From NCBI RefSeq assembly GCF_001186125.1, contig NW_014040245.1:59930-85241 (forward strand): a stretch of DNA of 25,312 nt, in the 5' to 3' direction. The notes under the pieces were generated by a model. The model worked only from the letters and a program-made list of their open reading frames with translations, did no database searches and was not told the origin of the DNA. The DNA comes from Sphaeroforma arctica JP610 (taxonomy: Eukaryota > Opisthokonta > Ichthyosporea > Ichthyophonida). Below are positions 1 to 10,871 of this stretch, piece after piece (position 1 is the first letter of the stretch; every line of letters starts with the position of its first letter). The position numbers and the translations under genes were made by a program.

Positions 1-552
1 TATATANATTATGATATATATATATATATACATTTATTGAATATATATATATTTATTGTGTGTGTGTGTGCCGTCTCTTATTATAAATTTTAAGTACATA
101 TTATACATATGTATATATGTATATATGTACAATTATATGTATATATATATATTTGTATTTATATATATATATAAATAAATGTGTGTGTGTGTATGTATAT
201 GTATATATATAATATAAAAGCATAACATATATATGTATATAATTATAAATGTATATGTATTTATAATATATATATATATATAGATATGTATATATACAAT
301 ATATATAAATGCATACATTTTTATAGATAGATATATATATATGTTTGTATGTATGTATAAATAGTATAAACATATGCATGTATATATATATATATATATG
401 TTTGTTTATGTGCAAATGTATGTCTAATTATATATTCATATCTATATATAGAACTATATATATATATTTATATATGTATGTATGTGTGTGTGTATACATA
501 TTTATGTTCATGTATTTATATGTGTATATATATATATATATTTGTGTATTTG

Positions 553-583
<31 letters not shown>

Positions 584-808
584 ATTTGTGTATATATGTA
601 TTAATCGGTATATAGATACTATATATATGTGTGTGTGTGAGAGAGAGAGAGAGAGAGTATGTATGTATATTCACTCTATATATATTAATATATATGTATA
701 TATATCCAGTGTATATATATATATATATATACATATATATATTCTATATATATATACATATATATGTATGTATGTGTTAATATATATATATATATATATA
801 TATAAAAG

Positions 809-881
<73 letters not shown>

Positions 882-978
882 GGACCTTTATAATTATATT
901 TATATTTATGAATAATTATTCATATTTATATATATATATATACATATATATACATATATACATATATATATCTATATA

Positions 979-1055
<77 letters not shown>

Positions 1056-1078
1056 CTATATATATATATGTATATATG
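1..1078. repeat. (TA)n-rich low-complexity block
   Basis: Nearly the whole stretch is TA, TATG, GTAT and TG microsatellite with very little G+C. Open frames across it encode only Tyr/Ile/His/Val runs, as expected from reading TATA repeats, so no gene is supported. Position 7 is an ambiguous base, which fits difficult sequencing in such repeats. Confidence 0.95.
629..657. repeat. (GT)n(GA)n compound microsatellite
   Basis: A run of about five GT units passes directly into about nine GA units, inside the larger TA-rich block. It is the only purine-rich simple repeat there. Confidence 0.9.
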
Positions 1079-1707
1079 TCACAACTGAACAAATACGTTT
1101 TGATGTGAACAACGGACTATTTCTGAACTGTCCGGCCAATAAGTCAGTATTCACTGTAAACACGTGAATCCCGGTTTGTTTGACTGGTTAGGTAAATTGT
1201 CATGCTAGCTTGATCTTGTATGGTTGGCTTGAGAGTGTGGTCTCAGTCCAAGGTTAGAACGAGATATAGTAAGGTAATAACCAACTATCATTGGACAGTG
1301 CGGCGAAATTTACGTCAACACTGTATACATCGAAGTTTTTCCACTTCACTAGCAAACTGATGCGCAGTGTCCTATGAAAACACCTGTGCTGGATTGAAAT
1401 TGAACGCGTCACTATCACCATATCGCTAGTAGTAGAATACAGAAACAATTTGATTTTCAACTTGAAACTTCTCTACAGTATCAAGCGCCAAGATCATGTA
1501 TTTGATATCGAAATAGAGGAACAGTGTGCTCCTATATATAACTCCACCTTCAACTGCGAAACCGTTGTCTCTCAATTCTCAGTGCGATGAAGGCGAAGTG
1601 ATGGGTAGATGAAAGCAATTTCATATTTATTTGGCATACATGTCGACTAATCTCTCTAATTCTAAAAGCAAATAGTCGGGTTCGGTAGAAAAAGTGTGCG
1701 TAATATT
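1079..1707. other. Intergenic stretch without a recognisable gene
   Basis: Ordinary-complexity DNA after the TA block. The only open frames are short (under 70 codons) and show no domain, codon bias or splice pattern I recognise. No RNA gene was seen. Confidence 0.6.
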
Positions 1708-2210
1708 TGGATTATTGTTGGTCATTTCATAGTCTGATATCGAGGTTATTTTGGGTCCTAAACCGGGCAAGGGAAAAAAAGTTCGTCGCAGATCGAGCCG
1801 TGAGGCACGGGGACGGGAAATTAGGTAAAGGGGGTAGAATCGTCATTGATTGGGTTGAGGGGCTCGTAATTGATGAGACACTAGCCGCACGCGCTAAATG
1901 AAGTGGACGTGGCGAGAGTGTTGAAAAATCCGTCGAAGTTGTCATGGGCAGTATTGGCATCGAGTGTTGTCTATGAGGTCGCTCGTATAAGTCCTGCCTG
2001 GGAAGAAGTCGAACTTGTGATATATTTGAGTTTCTCATAACCCGATTAATCTCCATTGATTTCCTTTCTTGCTCCATTTTGACAGCAGTGTTCTCCTTAC
2101 ACCGTCTCACAGTGCTCCATTGGGCCGCATGGTGTTTTCTGTAGTGTCGGCGGCGGGTGTCTTCTGATGAATAATATCGATCACACTATCTGAACCTGCA
2201 TTTGTGTTGT
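1708..2210 (-). repeat. Diverged direct repeat, copy 1 (left of thioredoxin)
   Basis: This stretch aligns by eye with 4780-5158 in the same orientation. The best-matching part is about 2100-2205, sharing blocks such as TTGGGCCGCAT, TGTTTTCT and TCGATCACACT in the same order. On the minus strand both copies read an AAATGCAGG block, like a splice acceptor, followed by similar basic peptides (RRCKENT here, RRCTENN in copy 2, each followed further on by NISQ). This copy keeps a long minus-strand open frame (1727-2110). It may be an old duplicated exon or an unknown interspersed element; I do not recognise the family. Boundaries are approximate. Confidence 0.7.
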
Positions 2211-3194
2211 TTTTTGACACTTAAATCGTCAGGGTTGAAAGTTGCATGGTTATACAACAAAGGTTGAGATGGCATGCTCAGAAATTTACATGTTGCTGAT
2301 GTTGCTGCCTGTACCAAGTGCACTTGATTGTATGAAAACATGATTTAATATTGCTTTTATGTATGTACGTAAACTATCGAGTCCGGTTAAATGAAACGAC
2401 CGTTGAATTTGATGCTTCGCAAGTATTCATCCTCTCGAACTCAAGTTGTAATCTCTACAACTTCATATTGACCCAGTTTCAGATCTCAAAATATAGCTAT
2501 ATTATTCTTAATTCTGAATTCTGCCTCTGTGACAACTGACAGTATTAGTTATTTACATATTTGTGTATAGAACTTGATAGAAGTGATCTAGTCTCCAGAG
2601 GCCCCGAATTTCGGGCTAAGCAGTGCTTAATATCTAATAAAGTCCATTGTACCTATTGATATACAATATTCATTTATACTTCCGCTCAAAGAGGAGACAA
2701 TACTCCAATGTTCAAGCTATTTACTCTGTCATATCTCATAACTCATAAAAGTCATATCAACTCAAAAGTTCATGGCAGTATGAGTCTTACTCTTTTTAAA
2801 AAAAAAGTATTTTGTGTTCAGTTTATTGTTTTCTTTTATTTATAAAAATTGTCTGGATTTTGCCATTTCGGATGACTTCATTCTGAGACTTCATTCTGAA
2901 ACACTTGAGTTTTGACTGTTGAGCGTATGAGACATTGCCGACGTGTATGAACATATATGGTCATATGCCGGATTTTGCACTGTATACTGTGTCTGTGACC
3001 TGTGTGCCGTCACTGTGCGTACAGGGTCGAACCAACACTAGAGTGAAGGTATATATAGTACGGAATTCCGAATCACAAATGTAAATCTCAGACCACAAAA
3101 ACTTGGAATATCGATTATTAAAACAACGCCTGCAACTTCGTCCATCGCTAGGGCTGGAACTAATTTTATATGGGAGCATCCCATATATTCATAT
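2211..3194. other. Intergenic region upstream of thioredoxin
   Basis: No gene is recognisable. It contains a small hairpin-like CCCCGAATTTCGGG at about 2602-2615, an A9 run near 2799-2807, and presumably the thioredoxin promoter and 5' UTR. Open frames are short and featureless. Confidence 0.55.
3050..3057 (+). promoter_or_regulatory. Possible TATA box for the thioredoxin gene
   Basis: TATATATA lies 138 bp before the thioredoxin ATG in locally mixed-composition DNA. TA runs are so common in this window that the match alone is weak. There is no transcript evidence. Confidence 0.25.
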
Positions 3195-3590
3195 ATGACT
3201 GCATTGGCTTACAATGAATACACCCGTGGCCCGTACCCAGTTGTTGACTTTGGTTGTGTTGAAAGTATTAATGAAGAAAAAGAATTTCAGGCCGCGCTTA
3301 CGAATGCGAAGATTATCATCGTCGAATTTTATGCGGAATGGTGCGTGCCTTGTGCACGAGCTGTGCCTGAATATGCACAGCTAAGCTCAACATACTCACC
3401 TGAGGGTATCAAATTTTACAAGATTGATACCGATAAACTCAGTATACTATCGCAAGTTGAAGGGGTGGACTTAATACCTACGTTCAAGATATATAAGTCT
3501 GGGGTATGTGTCTTTACTGTAGAGGGGTCTGACAAAGGCGAGATTACTCGCCAACTTCAGGTGCAGGTATCTGTAGATATTGAAGTTTGA
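3195..3590 (+). CDS. Thioredoxin, intronless
   Basis: A complete 131-aa thioredoxin. It reduces disulphides in cytosolic or nuclear target proteins through a CxxC dithiol. The active site is W49-C50-V51-P52-C53 inside the strand and helix reading VEFYAEWCVPCARAVPEY. The cis-proline loop is at P95 (VDLIPTFKIYKSG). An N-terminal strand (residues 17-22) and a C-terminal helix (about 113-121) fit a full single Trx fold. There is no signal peptide or membrane segment. Val replaces the Gly of the usual WCGPC motif. The first ATG of the frame was chosen because about 20 residues lie before the first core strand, near family norm. The frame is uninterrupted, unlike the intron-rich genes elsewhere in the window. 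A CAG|GTATCT near the 3' end could be a donor, but the domain is already complete. The family is secure; the subfamily is not. Confidence 0.92.
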   Translation: MTALAYNEYTRGPYPVVDFGCVESINEEKEFQAALTNAKIIIVEFYAEWCVPCARAVPEYAQLSSTYSPEGIKFYKIDTDKLSILSQVEGVDLIPTFKIYKSGVCVFTVEGSDKGEITRQLQVQVSVDIEV

Positions 3591-4779
3591 TTGACGCGCC
3601 TGAAGAGGCAGAGGCTCGACAGTAAACATATCAAGAGCACCACCAAAAGGTGGCAGAACAGAACATATTAAACATTCATTAATACATATGTATTTTGTTC
3701 AATTTAGCTGCACTAATACTCTTGTATTTGAAAGTTATTAAATAGTGACTGTTTGTAGAATTGAGCTTTGTGTATAGACTACATACCAGACCAAAGAAAT
3801 TTACAGTATGTATTCTAGTAGTGTCATGATGCATCATTGTGGTTTCCTTGGAGAATGGCTGTCGTTCAATCACAATATCGCCCCCGCACTAAGGAAACTG
3901 AAAAAAAAATCAAAGAAATCAAATAATAGGCTGTAGAGTAATCTTGAAGTTGCGTGACATTTATTGCTCAGGCTGCCGTGGTGGTAAGTAAATACTCCCT
4001 GAAGAATCGTCCCGTACTTTTATGTCTCATTTCAATCTAGGATTGGAAAACAGGCTTTTGCGTCACTTCAGCCTGTAGATGGCTGGCCGTAACGATGAGG
4101 GCCTTGATACTGGCAATGCCTGATCAAATTACGTTTTATAAAAATTGTACTCGTGAATATCTCATGTGGGTGAATTGTGTGATTCAATTTTCAGGTTTGG
4201 CGAGTCAATAGTGTTTCGCTTTAAATCGTATAGATTTACTATAAGATCCAAGATAGAGTGTAGGAGCAGCTTCAAGAGGCAGTTTCCTATAATCGAGTGC
4301 GATTTTTGTTATCAAATTATTCTAATCACTACACCCCACTTGACATTTTGTCTGTAAAAACCGAGATCTAGTCGGTTATTTTTTTGACTAAAAGTTGGCA
4401 CATAATCGGAGTCTTGTCACTTCATTATCAATATCATGTTCGATATACGGTATGAAGCACCAGTAATGGTCTGCACACGTCAGCTTCGCCATATTCTCGT
4501 TGTATAATACATTATCCGCATCACTTACAGTTTACTGCTACTGAAGTAGGAAGTGTCATGGTACCAAGAGATGATGCGTATAGCTTTACCATCTACTGTA
4601 AAATCAATATCGTGTATATAGTTATATCTCAGTGCAACGAACTCAGACCTATGGATAATGTTTATAAATGACTTCATAATTGTTTGGCATGGTTGACGAT
4701 CAAACTCTGCAACTAGAAAAGAATACAGTCGGTTTATTACACGAAGTGGGAAAAATGATGTTTGATTGGTATTTGCTTA
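3591..4779. other. Intergenic region downstream of thioredoxin
   Basis: Holds the thioredoxin 3' UTR and otherwise unremarkable AT-leaning DNA. Open frames reach only about 64 codons, with no domain signal on either strand. Confidence 0.55.
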
Positions 4780-5158
4780 GGTTATTGTTGTCATTGCAGT
4801 AGGCGATGTCAAAGTTGTGTCGGATGCTAAGCTGAAAAGGGGGTAAACTCGTTATTGATTGTTTTGAAAGAATTTGAAGTGGGTGTAGAAAATTGTAGAT
4901 CTTATGGGCACCAATAGTATTGTATTCTTTATCGGATTATCTGGGTAGTCATATTTGTTGCGATATATTCGGAAAGCGTACAATTCGGTGATCAATTTTC
5001 TTTTTGTTTCTTTGTTGGTTCTTGTTGGCCACATTATTCTCCGTGCACCGCCTCGCCAGCGCTCTATTGGGCCGCATAGTGTTTTCTATAGTGTCAGTAG
5101 CGGCTGGCTTCGGATTGGAATAGTATCGATCACACTCCATAGACCTGCATTTGGAATA
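4780..5158 (-). repeat. Diverged direct repeat, copy 2 (right of thioredoxin)
   Basis: Second copy of the repeat at 1708-2210, same orientation and clearly diverged by substitutions and indels. The strongest shared part is 5040-5155. The minus strand shows the acceptor-like AAATGCAGG block followed by a basic peptide trace including ARRCTENN and NISQQ. The 142-codon plus-strand frame over this area is antisense to that trace and has no recognisable domain. Confidence 0.7.
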
Positions 5159-6010
5159 TTTAATTACACTTGTATGTTCAGATGTGATGCAAAGTGCCCT
5201 GTGTTCAAGACTTCCAAGTGTTTTTGTTTAAAATACAGTATACACAGTTTGGGAAGAATTGATCTAATTGAGTTGATACATATGCTGTTCACTGTTCAGG
5301 ACTTCAGGCTACAGCAACAACCAATCAACCACTCACCTCGAAATATTAGTGAGGCACCAATGAGACTCATGAGTACATCCTGATATCATATGATTAGCAA
5401 AAAAAAATACTAATAATGTGTGACGTATGCAAATCAACTCATTATCTGTGACTTTCCGAGTGGTAGAGTACTCTAGAAACTAGAGTTATACCTTTCAGTT
5501 TCATTGCCCTCTGGAACAGTGGAATCCCGAATCTGGATATGTATGTATAGTTGTATACATTTGCCTTATGGTAAAGTCTCTCGAAAAATGACTTTCTCCC
5601 CGGAGAGGCGGAGACTTACAATCCAAATTCCAGAGAGATACTCATACATATGTATGCAAAATATTTTTATGAGGAAATCCGAAATATGTACCATATTACA
5701 ATTTACATGTTTGATATATTTACTCGAGCATTCCGTATTGTCATACATTTTCACATGCCTGCCCTCTAGTATACCCTTTGAAGCTTTTAGCATGATCTGA
5801 GAGCTATTAAGAAACATACATGTTATACGATACAAGCAGTCTACACATCAGTTAGCAGATATTCATACCACTCCTTGTCAGGCGTTGGGACTCGGTTACG
5901 AATCTCAAGCGGTTAGATAGTTCTCCTATCTGCAATTTACAGTCGCAGAGAGGATATTAACGGGACTTGTAACTAATTGTTTGATCTTAATAAGACTACA
6001 AACTAAGAAT
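5159..6010. other. Intergenic, no gene recognised
   Basis: Opposed open frames of 98 and 89 codons overlap each other around 5504-5835, but neither shows a domain, and neither has codon or splice support. I see nothing else. Confidence 0.5.
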
Positions 6011-6165
6011 TTATGTAGAGTCTCTCTCTCTGAGTCTCCAGAGAGACAAGTCTTTTTAATTTAAAGTCTAGAGTCTAGACTTTACATATAACATACATAC
6101 TCTCTTCGATAATTCTCTCTCTCTAGTATAGAGAGATACATAATTTTAAAAACTAGAGAGATGAC
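6011..6165. repeat. CTCT/AGAG hairpin cluster
   Basis: Several self-complementary segments lie together. These are a CTCTCTCT...AGAGAGA pair (about 6020-6050), a perfect 10-bp inverted repeat with a 3-nt loop at 6062-6084 (arms TAAAGTCTAG and CTAGACTTTA), and another CTCTCTCTCTAG...AGAGAGA pair (about 6114-6137). The tract differs in composition from the TA microsatellites on either side. Confidence 0.75.
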
Positions 6166-6581
6166 AGATCATCACGTCAATGTGAGATGCTGCGGTCATA
6201 AAACACTATCGGACAGGCAATTCTTGAAGTCTGTGTCTCAGCGAAAATTGTCTTTTGATAAAGTAAAAATGCTGGTGTGCGACCCGATGTCTTATTCTAT
6301 TCAATGTCCAGTCTCCAGAGCCCAGACTCGTGAGGGCCGTGATTAACTGATTATGTAGTAGATATATATTTTATATTTTTCTATCAAATGATTCAAATCG
6401 CCAAAATTCTGTTCTTATTTGACGGGTTCAAATTTCAAAATGCCGGTCACAACTGTGAACAGTGAACACAGAACAGACAACCGGGAGTCACAAGTCACAA
6501 ATCGAGGACGAATAAAACAATACCTGATATGTTATGTGTATAAAGTAAAAGTATTTATTTCCACGAAATTCACACAGCTTT
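6166..6581. other. Intergenic, no gene recognised
   Basis: Contains a 61-codon open frame at 6161-6346 with no recognisable domain, then AT-rich DNA leading into the next TA block. Confidence 0.5.
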
Positions 6582-6585
6582 AATA

Positions 6586-6619
<34 letters not shown>

Positions 6620-6692
6620 CTTATATACATATACACATATATATATACTATTTATATGTATATATGGTATATATATATATATATATATATAG

Positions 6693-6757
<65 letters not shown>

Positions 6758-6840
6758 TATAATATAATATTATATCATATAATATATATAAAATAAATTA
6801 AAATGAAATAATATATTATATATTTGTATATATATAAAAC
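6582..6840. repeat. (TA)n microsatellite block
   Basis: Continuous TA/TATG/TATAC repeats ending in an ATAATAT-type tract. Confidence 0.95.
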
Positions 6841-8195
6841 CATATTAGGTATATTATAGTCCAACCATGCAAAGCTCGAAAGCACATATGTACACGTACA
6901 TGCAGCAAACGCAGAATGATTCGAAAAATATTTGGTGGTACTTAGGCTCAATACTCGTGTCGCAAACTCGTACGGTTTTATGATACTATTCCCTGTCGAG
7001 AAGAGTATTCTCCACATCTAATTAACTAAGTCAAGCTCAGCTTTCAGCCCTCTAGCGCACTAAATCCCCATATGAACCTTGCATGGCAACATCCAGCTGA
7101 ATGCTTCAGTTCGATGATCTAACTCTCAAGTCACTACCCAATTTCGTACCACCAATTGAATGTCACAGTTACTTTAAAATCGTGTAAGGCAAACAGTGCA
7201 AACATCCACGGTACTCAAGTGCTCAAAGAGGTAGGCCAATAACCTTGGCACGACAAGCTGCACGTGATTTCACGGCCTGTGGTGTACACTGGGTCTACCG
7301 TCTGCCTAATTCCCCGTAAGCTAACCCCATGGAAGTCTAAACGAGACCTGGGCTAGCTAGTATCGTCTGACACTAAACTGCTTACGGCTGCTATGTATGT
7401 TCACTAATGTATCCTATACCAGCCATCTCGAAGCTTGGCAGCCGAAACCCCCGCTTTACTTTCACTGCATCACACCACACCACCAAATCATCACATGATG
7501 CCACCACAATAGTCCCAACATGTGCACGCCTACACTGGAACTACCTAAGATATGCGAGGTTTTGCGTACGGCCCACGTTTGCTAAAATAACTGCTCACAG
7601 ACCTAAGTGATATACACGGACTGATTGAAGGATTGCCAGAATATCCGTATTTAAACACGTGTAAAAACACCGTGCAGATGCATCGCCTCACATACTCATG
7701 CTTCATCGCACGAGTGAACAAACCCATGTCGACCTCGTATCCATTTTGTGGACTCCATTGGAGACCCAGCAATATACTGCAATCGTTTGCACTCGGCCTC
7801 TCTGGAAACGCTTGTTTCCAGGAACCATACCATGTAATTCACATCACCTGCGCTATCAGTGCAAAGGCACTCGACGCTAAGACCACTGGGCAGCTTTGAC
7901 ACTGAAATTTTCGTCCTTAAGGTATGTGGATTGATCATTCGCTGGCCTTGAGGTTCTTCCTGTAATTGGGGAACGTGTCACAAATAGTGGCAAGTTTAGT
8001 GCTCGCAACTAAAATTCCAGGAGTTAGGCAGCCAAATGAACGTCAGATGAGCTCTCAATGTATGCACTACCAATAGGTAGCCATTTTTGGGGATGGCAGA
8101 TGGGGTACAACAAAGCAATAACAATTGGGGCGTCCTAGCACTAACAACAAAAAAGCCAAGTAGTGAAAAAGGCTTGACCAATTAATCACAAAGGG
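6841..8195. other. Intergenic, no gene recognised
   Basis: Mixed-composition DNA. Several frames of 60-88 codons on both strands overlap between 7400 and 7940, but none matches a domain I know and they contradict each other in strand. It could hide small exons or an RNA, but nothing supports one. Confidence 0.5.
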
Positions 8196-8484
8196 CTACA
8201 CAAGCAATAACAAATGACAGCACAGGCACCAACGAAGAAACACGCAACCAATAGCAAGCGATATGTACCGAGTGAACGCAAAGCTCGTCCGAGCGATAGC
8301 AAATGACAGCACAGGCACCAACGAAGAAACACGCAAGCAATAGCAAACGATCTGTACCCAGTGCACGCAAAGCCCGTCCAAGCGATAGCAAATGACAGCA
8401 CAGGCACCAACGAAGAAACACGCAAGCAATAGCAAACGACATGTATCGAGAGCACGCAAAGCCCTTCCCAGCGATAGCACATGG
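8196..8484. repeat. 89-bp minisatellite, about 3.2 copies
   Basis: The block CAAATGACAGCACAGG starts at 8211, 8300 and 8389, and a truncated copy appears at 8478, so the period is exactly 89 bp. Copies differ by a few substitutions. Because 89 is not a multiple of three, the minus strand shows the same peptide (for example RVSSLVPVLSFAIA) in all three frames in turn. That explains three overlapping open frames without any gene. Confidence 0.95.
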
Positions 8485-8724
8485 CGCTAAAAATCCAGAT
8501 ACAAGCATAAGCAAAATAATCCCGGGTCATTAAATTTACGGCGACAAACACGCAATATCCATAGTAAACTTAGACCAACCTGAAGCATTCATACAAATAT
8601 TAATAGGCTAGGGTTTTGACAGTGACTGGCAACCTTTTTCTACAGACATATAAGGACCTATAAACTATCTTGTGTGTGTATAAAGAACTAAGCCTGAAAA
8701 CCTCTATAGGCAGAGGCACTCCAC

Positions 8725-10597
8725 TTACCACAGACCGTATTCCACTCCCACTTCGTGCTGCCAGAGGCGAATGGTACCATCTTCAGATCCGGAAGCGTAC
8801 AGCATACCGTCGGGAGAGTACCTCACAACGTGCACTGGTCCGTGATGGCCCTTGTACACATCTAATTTCAAAAAGTAGAAAGAAATATACTGCTATCAGT
8901 ACTCAGCGTGGATGGGTAACAATGTGGTACTCTGCATTATCTTTCACAGGCGTGAGTGGTGGAATCTTGAAATTGCCGATTGCAAGAACGGTCAGGTACA
9001 GAGTATATGTGTGTAGCAAGCAAGGAAAAATGTCGGTACTGTGAGTGTGCATGGTGACATAAAATAGACTGGATATGATACACTTGGAAGATATCAGACA
9101 GATAGTTTCTAATCGGTCAACGATTTAACAGCCGAAACACACCAAACAACCCTTCTGAGTCTACCAACTGCAGCATACCAACCCAAGCGCGACAACCAAC
9201 GTAAATACGCAATTTTGCATACATTGCACTTGAATGATCTTTATATATATATATATATATATATATACTTATATATATATGTGTGTATATAAGAATATGA
9301 ATCATGTACCTAGTTCCTTCTGCGTTTCGTAGTCGATGACGTGTAGGTAAAAATCCTCGCCTCCGCACACTAACCGGGTCTTGTCTGGATTTAGAGAGGC
9401 CGAATTGATTGGGCATCCCACTTCGAAGGACTTCACACTATCCAGCGTGGATGAGTTGATAAGATCCACCTTGAAAGGTGATGAAGAAGCAGCGCATAAG
9501 GATAGTGCAAATTAGTATATATATACTTGTGCATTGCGTATGTAAGCCTATACACATGCATGTCGAATTTATCCAGGGTAACAACAAAAATGTACTCTTT
9601 GCACGTACATACTAATTGTCTATGTTAAAATGAGAAGCTGTGTATACCTTGTGTCCGTGTGTGACCACGAGGTGTTCGCCATCCGAGGTGGCCTGCATCG
9701 AGGTGACGGGCGCGTCGAACGTGCGCACGTGTGCGGCTGCACCTGAGCGGATGTCCCACAGACGCACTTCTTTGTCTTCACTGCTACTGATGACGATGTT
9801 CTCATCTGCGAACCGTGGATAGACAAGCAGTTGGGTACTGAGGTTTGGATATGCTAGCTGCGAAAACAAATAATGATACAAAAAAAGTACCACTTGTCCA
9901 GACTGCTACTAAAAACGACATTTCTATCTGCAAACCGGGTTGCAGATGAGTCGTTGAGTATTGTTGCTACCGATATCTGAGAAAGAGATATATATATTTA
10001 TATACATATATATAGAANNNNNNNNNNNNNNNNNNNNTAATTCAGAAGCTTATTATGCGTTCTAAAATAATATATATACATGAACACAACAAGGTAAAAA
10101 AATAATTCCGTGCCACAATACCTACGCATACCATTTGGTGCCAGGCATGCCGACGTGATCTTCTTAGTATGTCCAGGCAAGCGCAATATCTCCTTCTCTG
10201 CATGGTTTACATCCCAAAGCCTAATCAGTTTTTCCATGGAGCTGGTAATAACCCTTTTCTCAGACTTGTCAAACGCTACCGTGCGCACAATATGGTCGTG
10301 TGCAAACTGCAGCATCTCCTTGCCCGTCGTCGCATCCCACAGCCTAGCTGTGAAATCCGCACTGCCAGTGATCGCTCTGGTAGCCTCGCGATTCAATCTA
10401 GCACACCATACCGCTCCCTTGTGGCCCTCAAAAGTGCCTATCCAGTCGCCTTTCTGACCGTTTCGGATCATGGGTCGACCGTCTTTGCATGCGGAGATCA
10501 TGAAGAACCCATCCTCGGTTACTTCTGAGAAGTCGAGGTCTACAACAGGCCGTGTGTGCCCACCACAAGTGAGTGGGGTTTGCCGTGCGCCAGACAT
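8725..10597 (-). CDS. STRAP: STRAP, WD40 repeat protein (4 exons)
   Basis: Serine-threonine kinase receptor-associated protein (UNRIP), known to bind the SMN/Gemin complex in snRNP assembly and to modulate TGF-beta receptor signalling. The exons I infer are 10597-10132, 9805-9648, 9469-9310 and 8861-8725. They join in frame (phases 1, 0, 1) into 306 aa ending at TAA. The start reads [20 protein letters not shown], nearly the human N-terminus. Later blocks are [54 protein letters not shown] and [14 protein letters not shown], giving about six to seven WD blades. Donors are GTATGC, GTATAC and GTACAT; acceptors end in CAG, AAG and TAG. The protein stops at YGLW, so the acidic tail of about 40-50 residues seen in human STRAP (about 350 aa) is absent or lies in an unfound exon. 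Divergent with FNBP4. Intron 1 contains a gap of 20 Ns. Confidence 0.96.
9241..9295. repeat. (TA)n microsatellite in STRAP intron 3
   Basis: A TA run with a short GTGTGT part, wholly inside the intron between exons 3 and 4. Confidence 0.9.
9892..9966 (-). pseudogene. Decayed copy of STRAP exon 2 start
   Basis: Inside STRAP intron 1, about 120 bp upstream of real exon 2. It repeats the exon's 3' splice site and first dozen codons. The minus strand reads TTTGCAG followed by [12 protein letters not shown], against TTCGCAG and [12 protein letters not shown] in the true exon. The matching intron sequence before the acceptor is also recognisable. After these codons the match fades and no downstream donor is evident, so I read it as a partial tandem exon duplication in decay, not a usable alternative exon. 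Confidence 0.75.
10018..10037. other. Assembly gap (20 N)
   Basis: Twenty undetermined bases right after a TA microsatellite in STRAP intron 1. The true missing length is unknown. It does not affect the reading of exons 1 and 2. Confidence 0.99.
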
Positions 10598-10813
10598 GCT
10601 GCGCTATTTGCTAAGGCCTACTAACTTATAGCGTGGTCCAATTTTAGATTGTATCTGTAATCTGGGGTAAATGTTTTACCAAATACAGTAGACAGGTTGA
10701 GGTAATAGTTTTTCGCGATGGATACAAAGGAGGCTTTTGCCTTCTAGCTTCAGCCACATTTCACGTGCAAACGTTTGTTATGTTGATCGAAAATGTTGGC
10801 CAGTGGGCGATGG

Positions 10814-10853
10814 CCCAGGCCATGGCCCCCACACCCGCCCAGGCCATGGCCCC
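10814..10853. repeat. Two copies of CCCAGGCCATGGCCCC
   Basis: The same 16-bp block occurs at 10814-10829 and 10838-10853, 24 bp apart, and each contains the perfect palindrome GGCCATGGCC. It is a GC-rich island in otherwise AT-leaning promoter DNA. Confidence 0.85.
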
Positions 10854-10871
10854 GACAAGAGAAAGCAGTTC

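Noticed and set aside
101-1108. Open frames up to 182 codons in the left TA block
   Set aside because: They consist of Tyr/Ile/His/Val runs from translating TA, TG and TAC repeats, overlap on both strands, and have no domain.
4955-5383. 142-codon plus-strand frame
   Set aside because: It overlaps repeat copy 2 in the antisense direction, has no domain, and is not preserved in copy 1.
7545-7938. Overlapping 75-88 codon frames on both strands, considered as a retroelement remnant
   Set aside because: No polymerase, integrase or protease motif could be recognised, and the strands conflict.
8182-8551. Three cysteine/leucine-rich minus-strand frames resembling a membrane protein
   Set aside because: The same peptide in all three frames is explained by the 89-bp repeat period.
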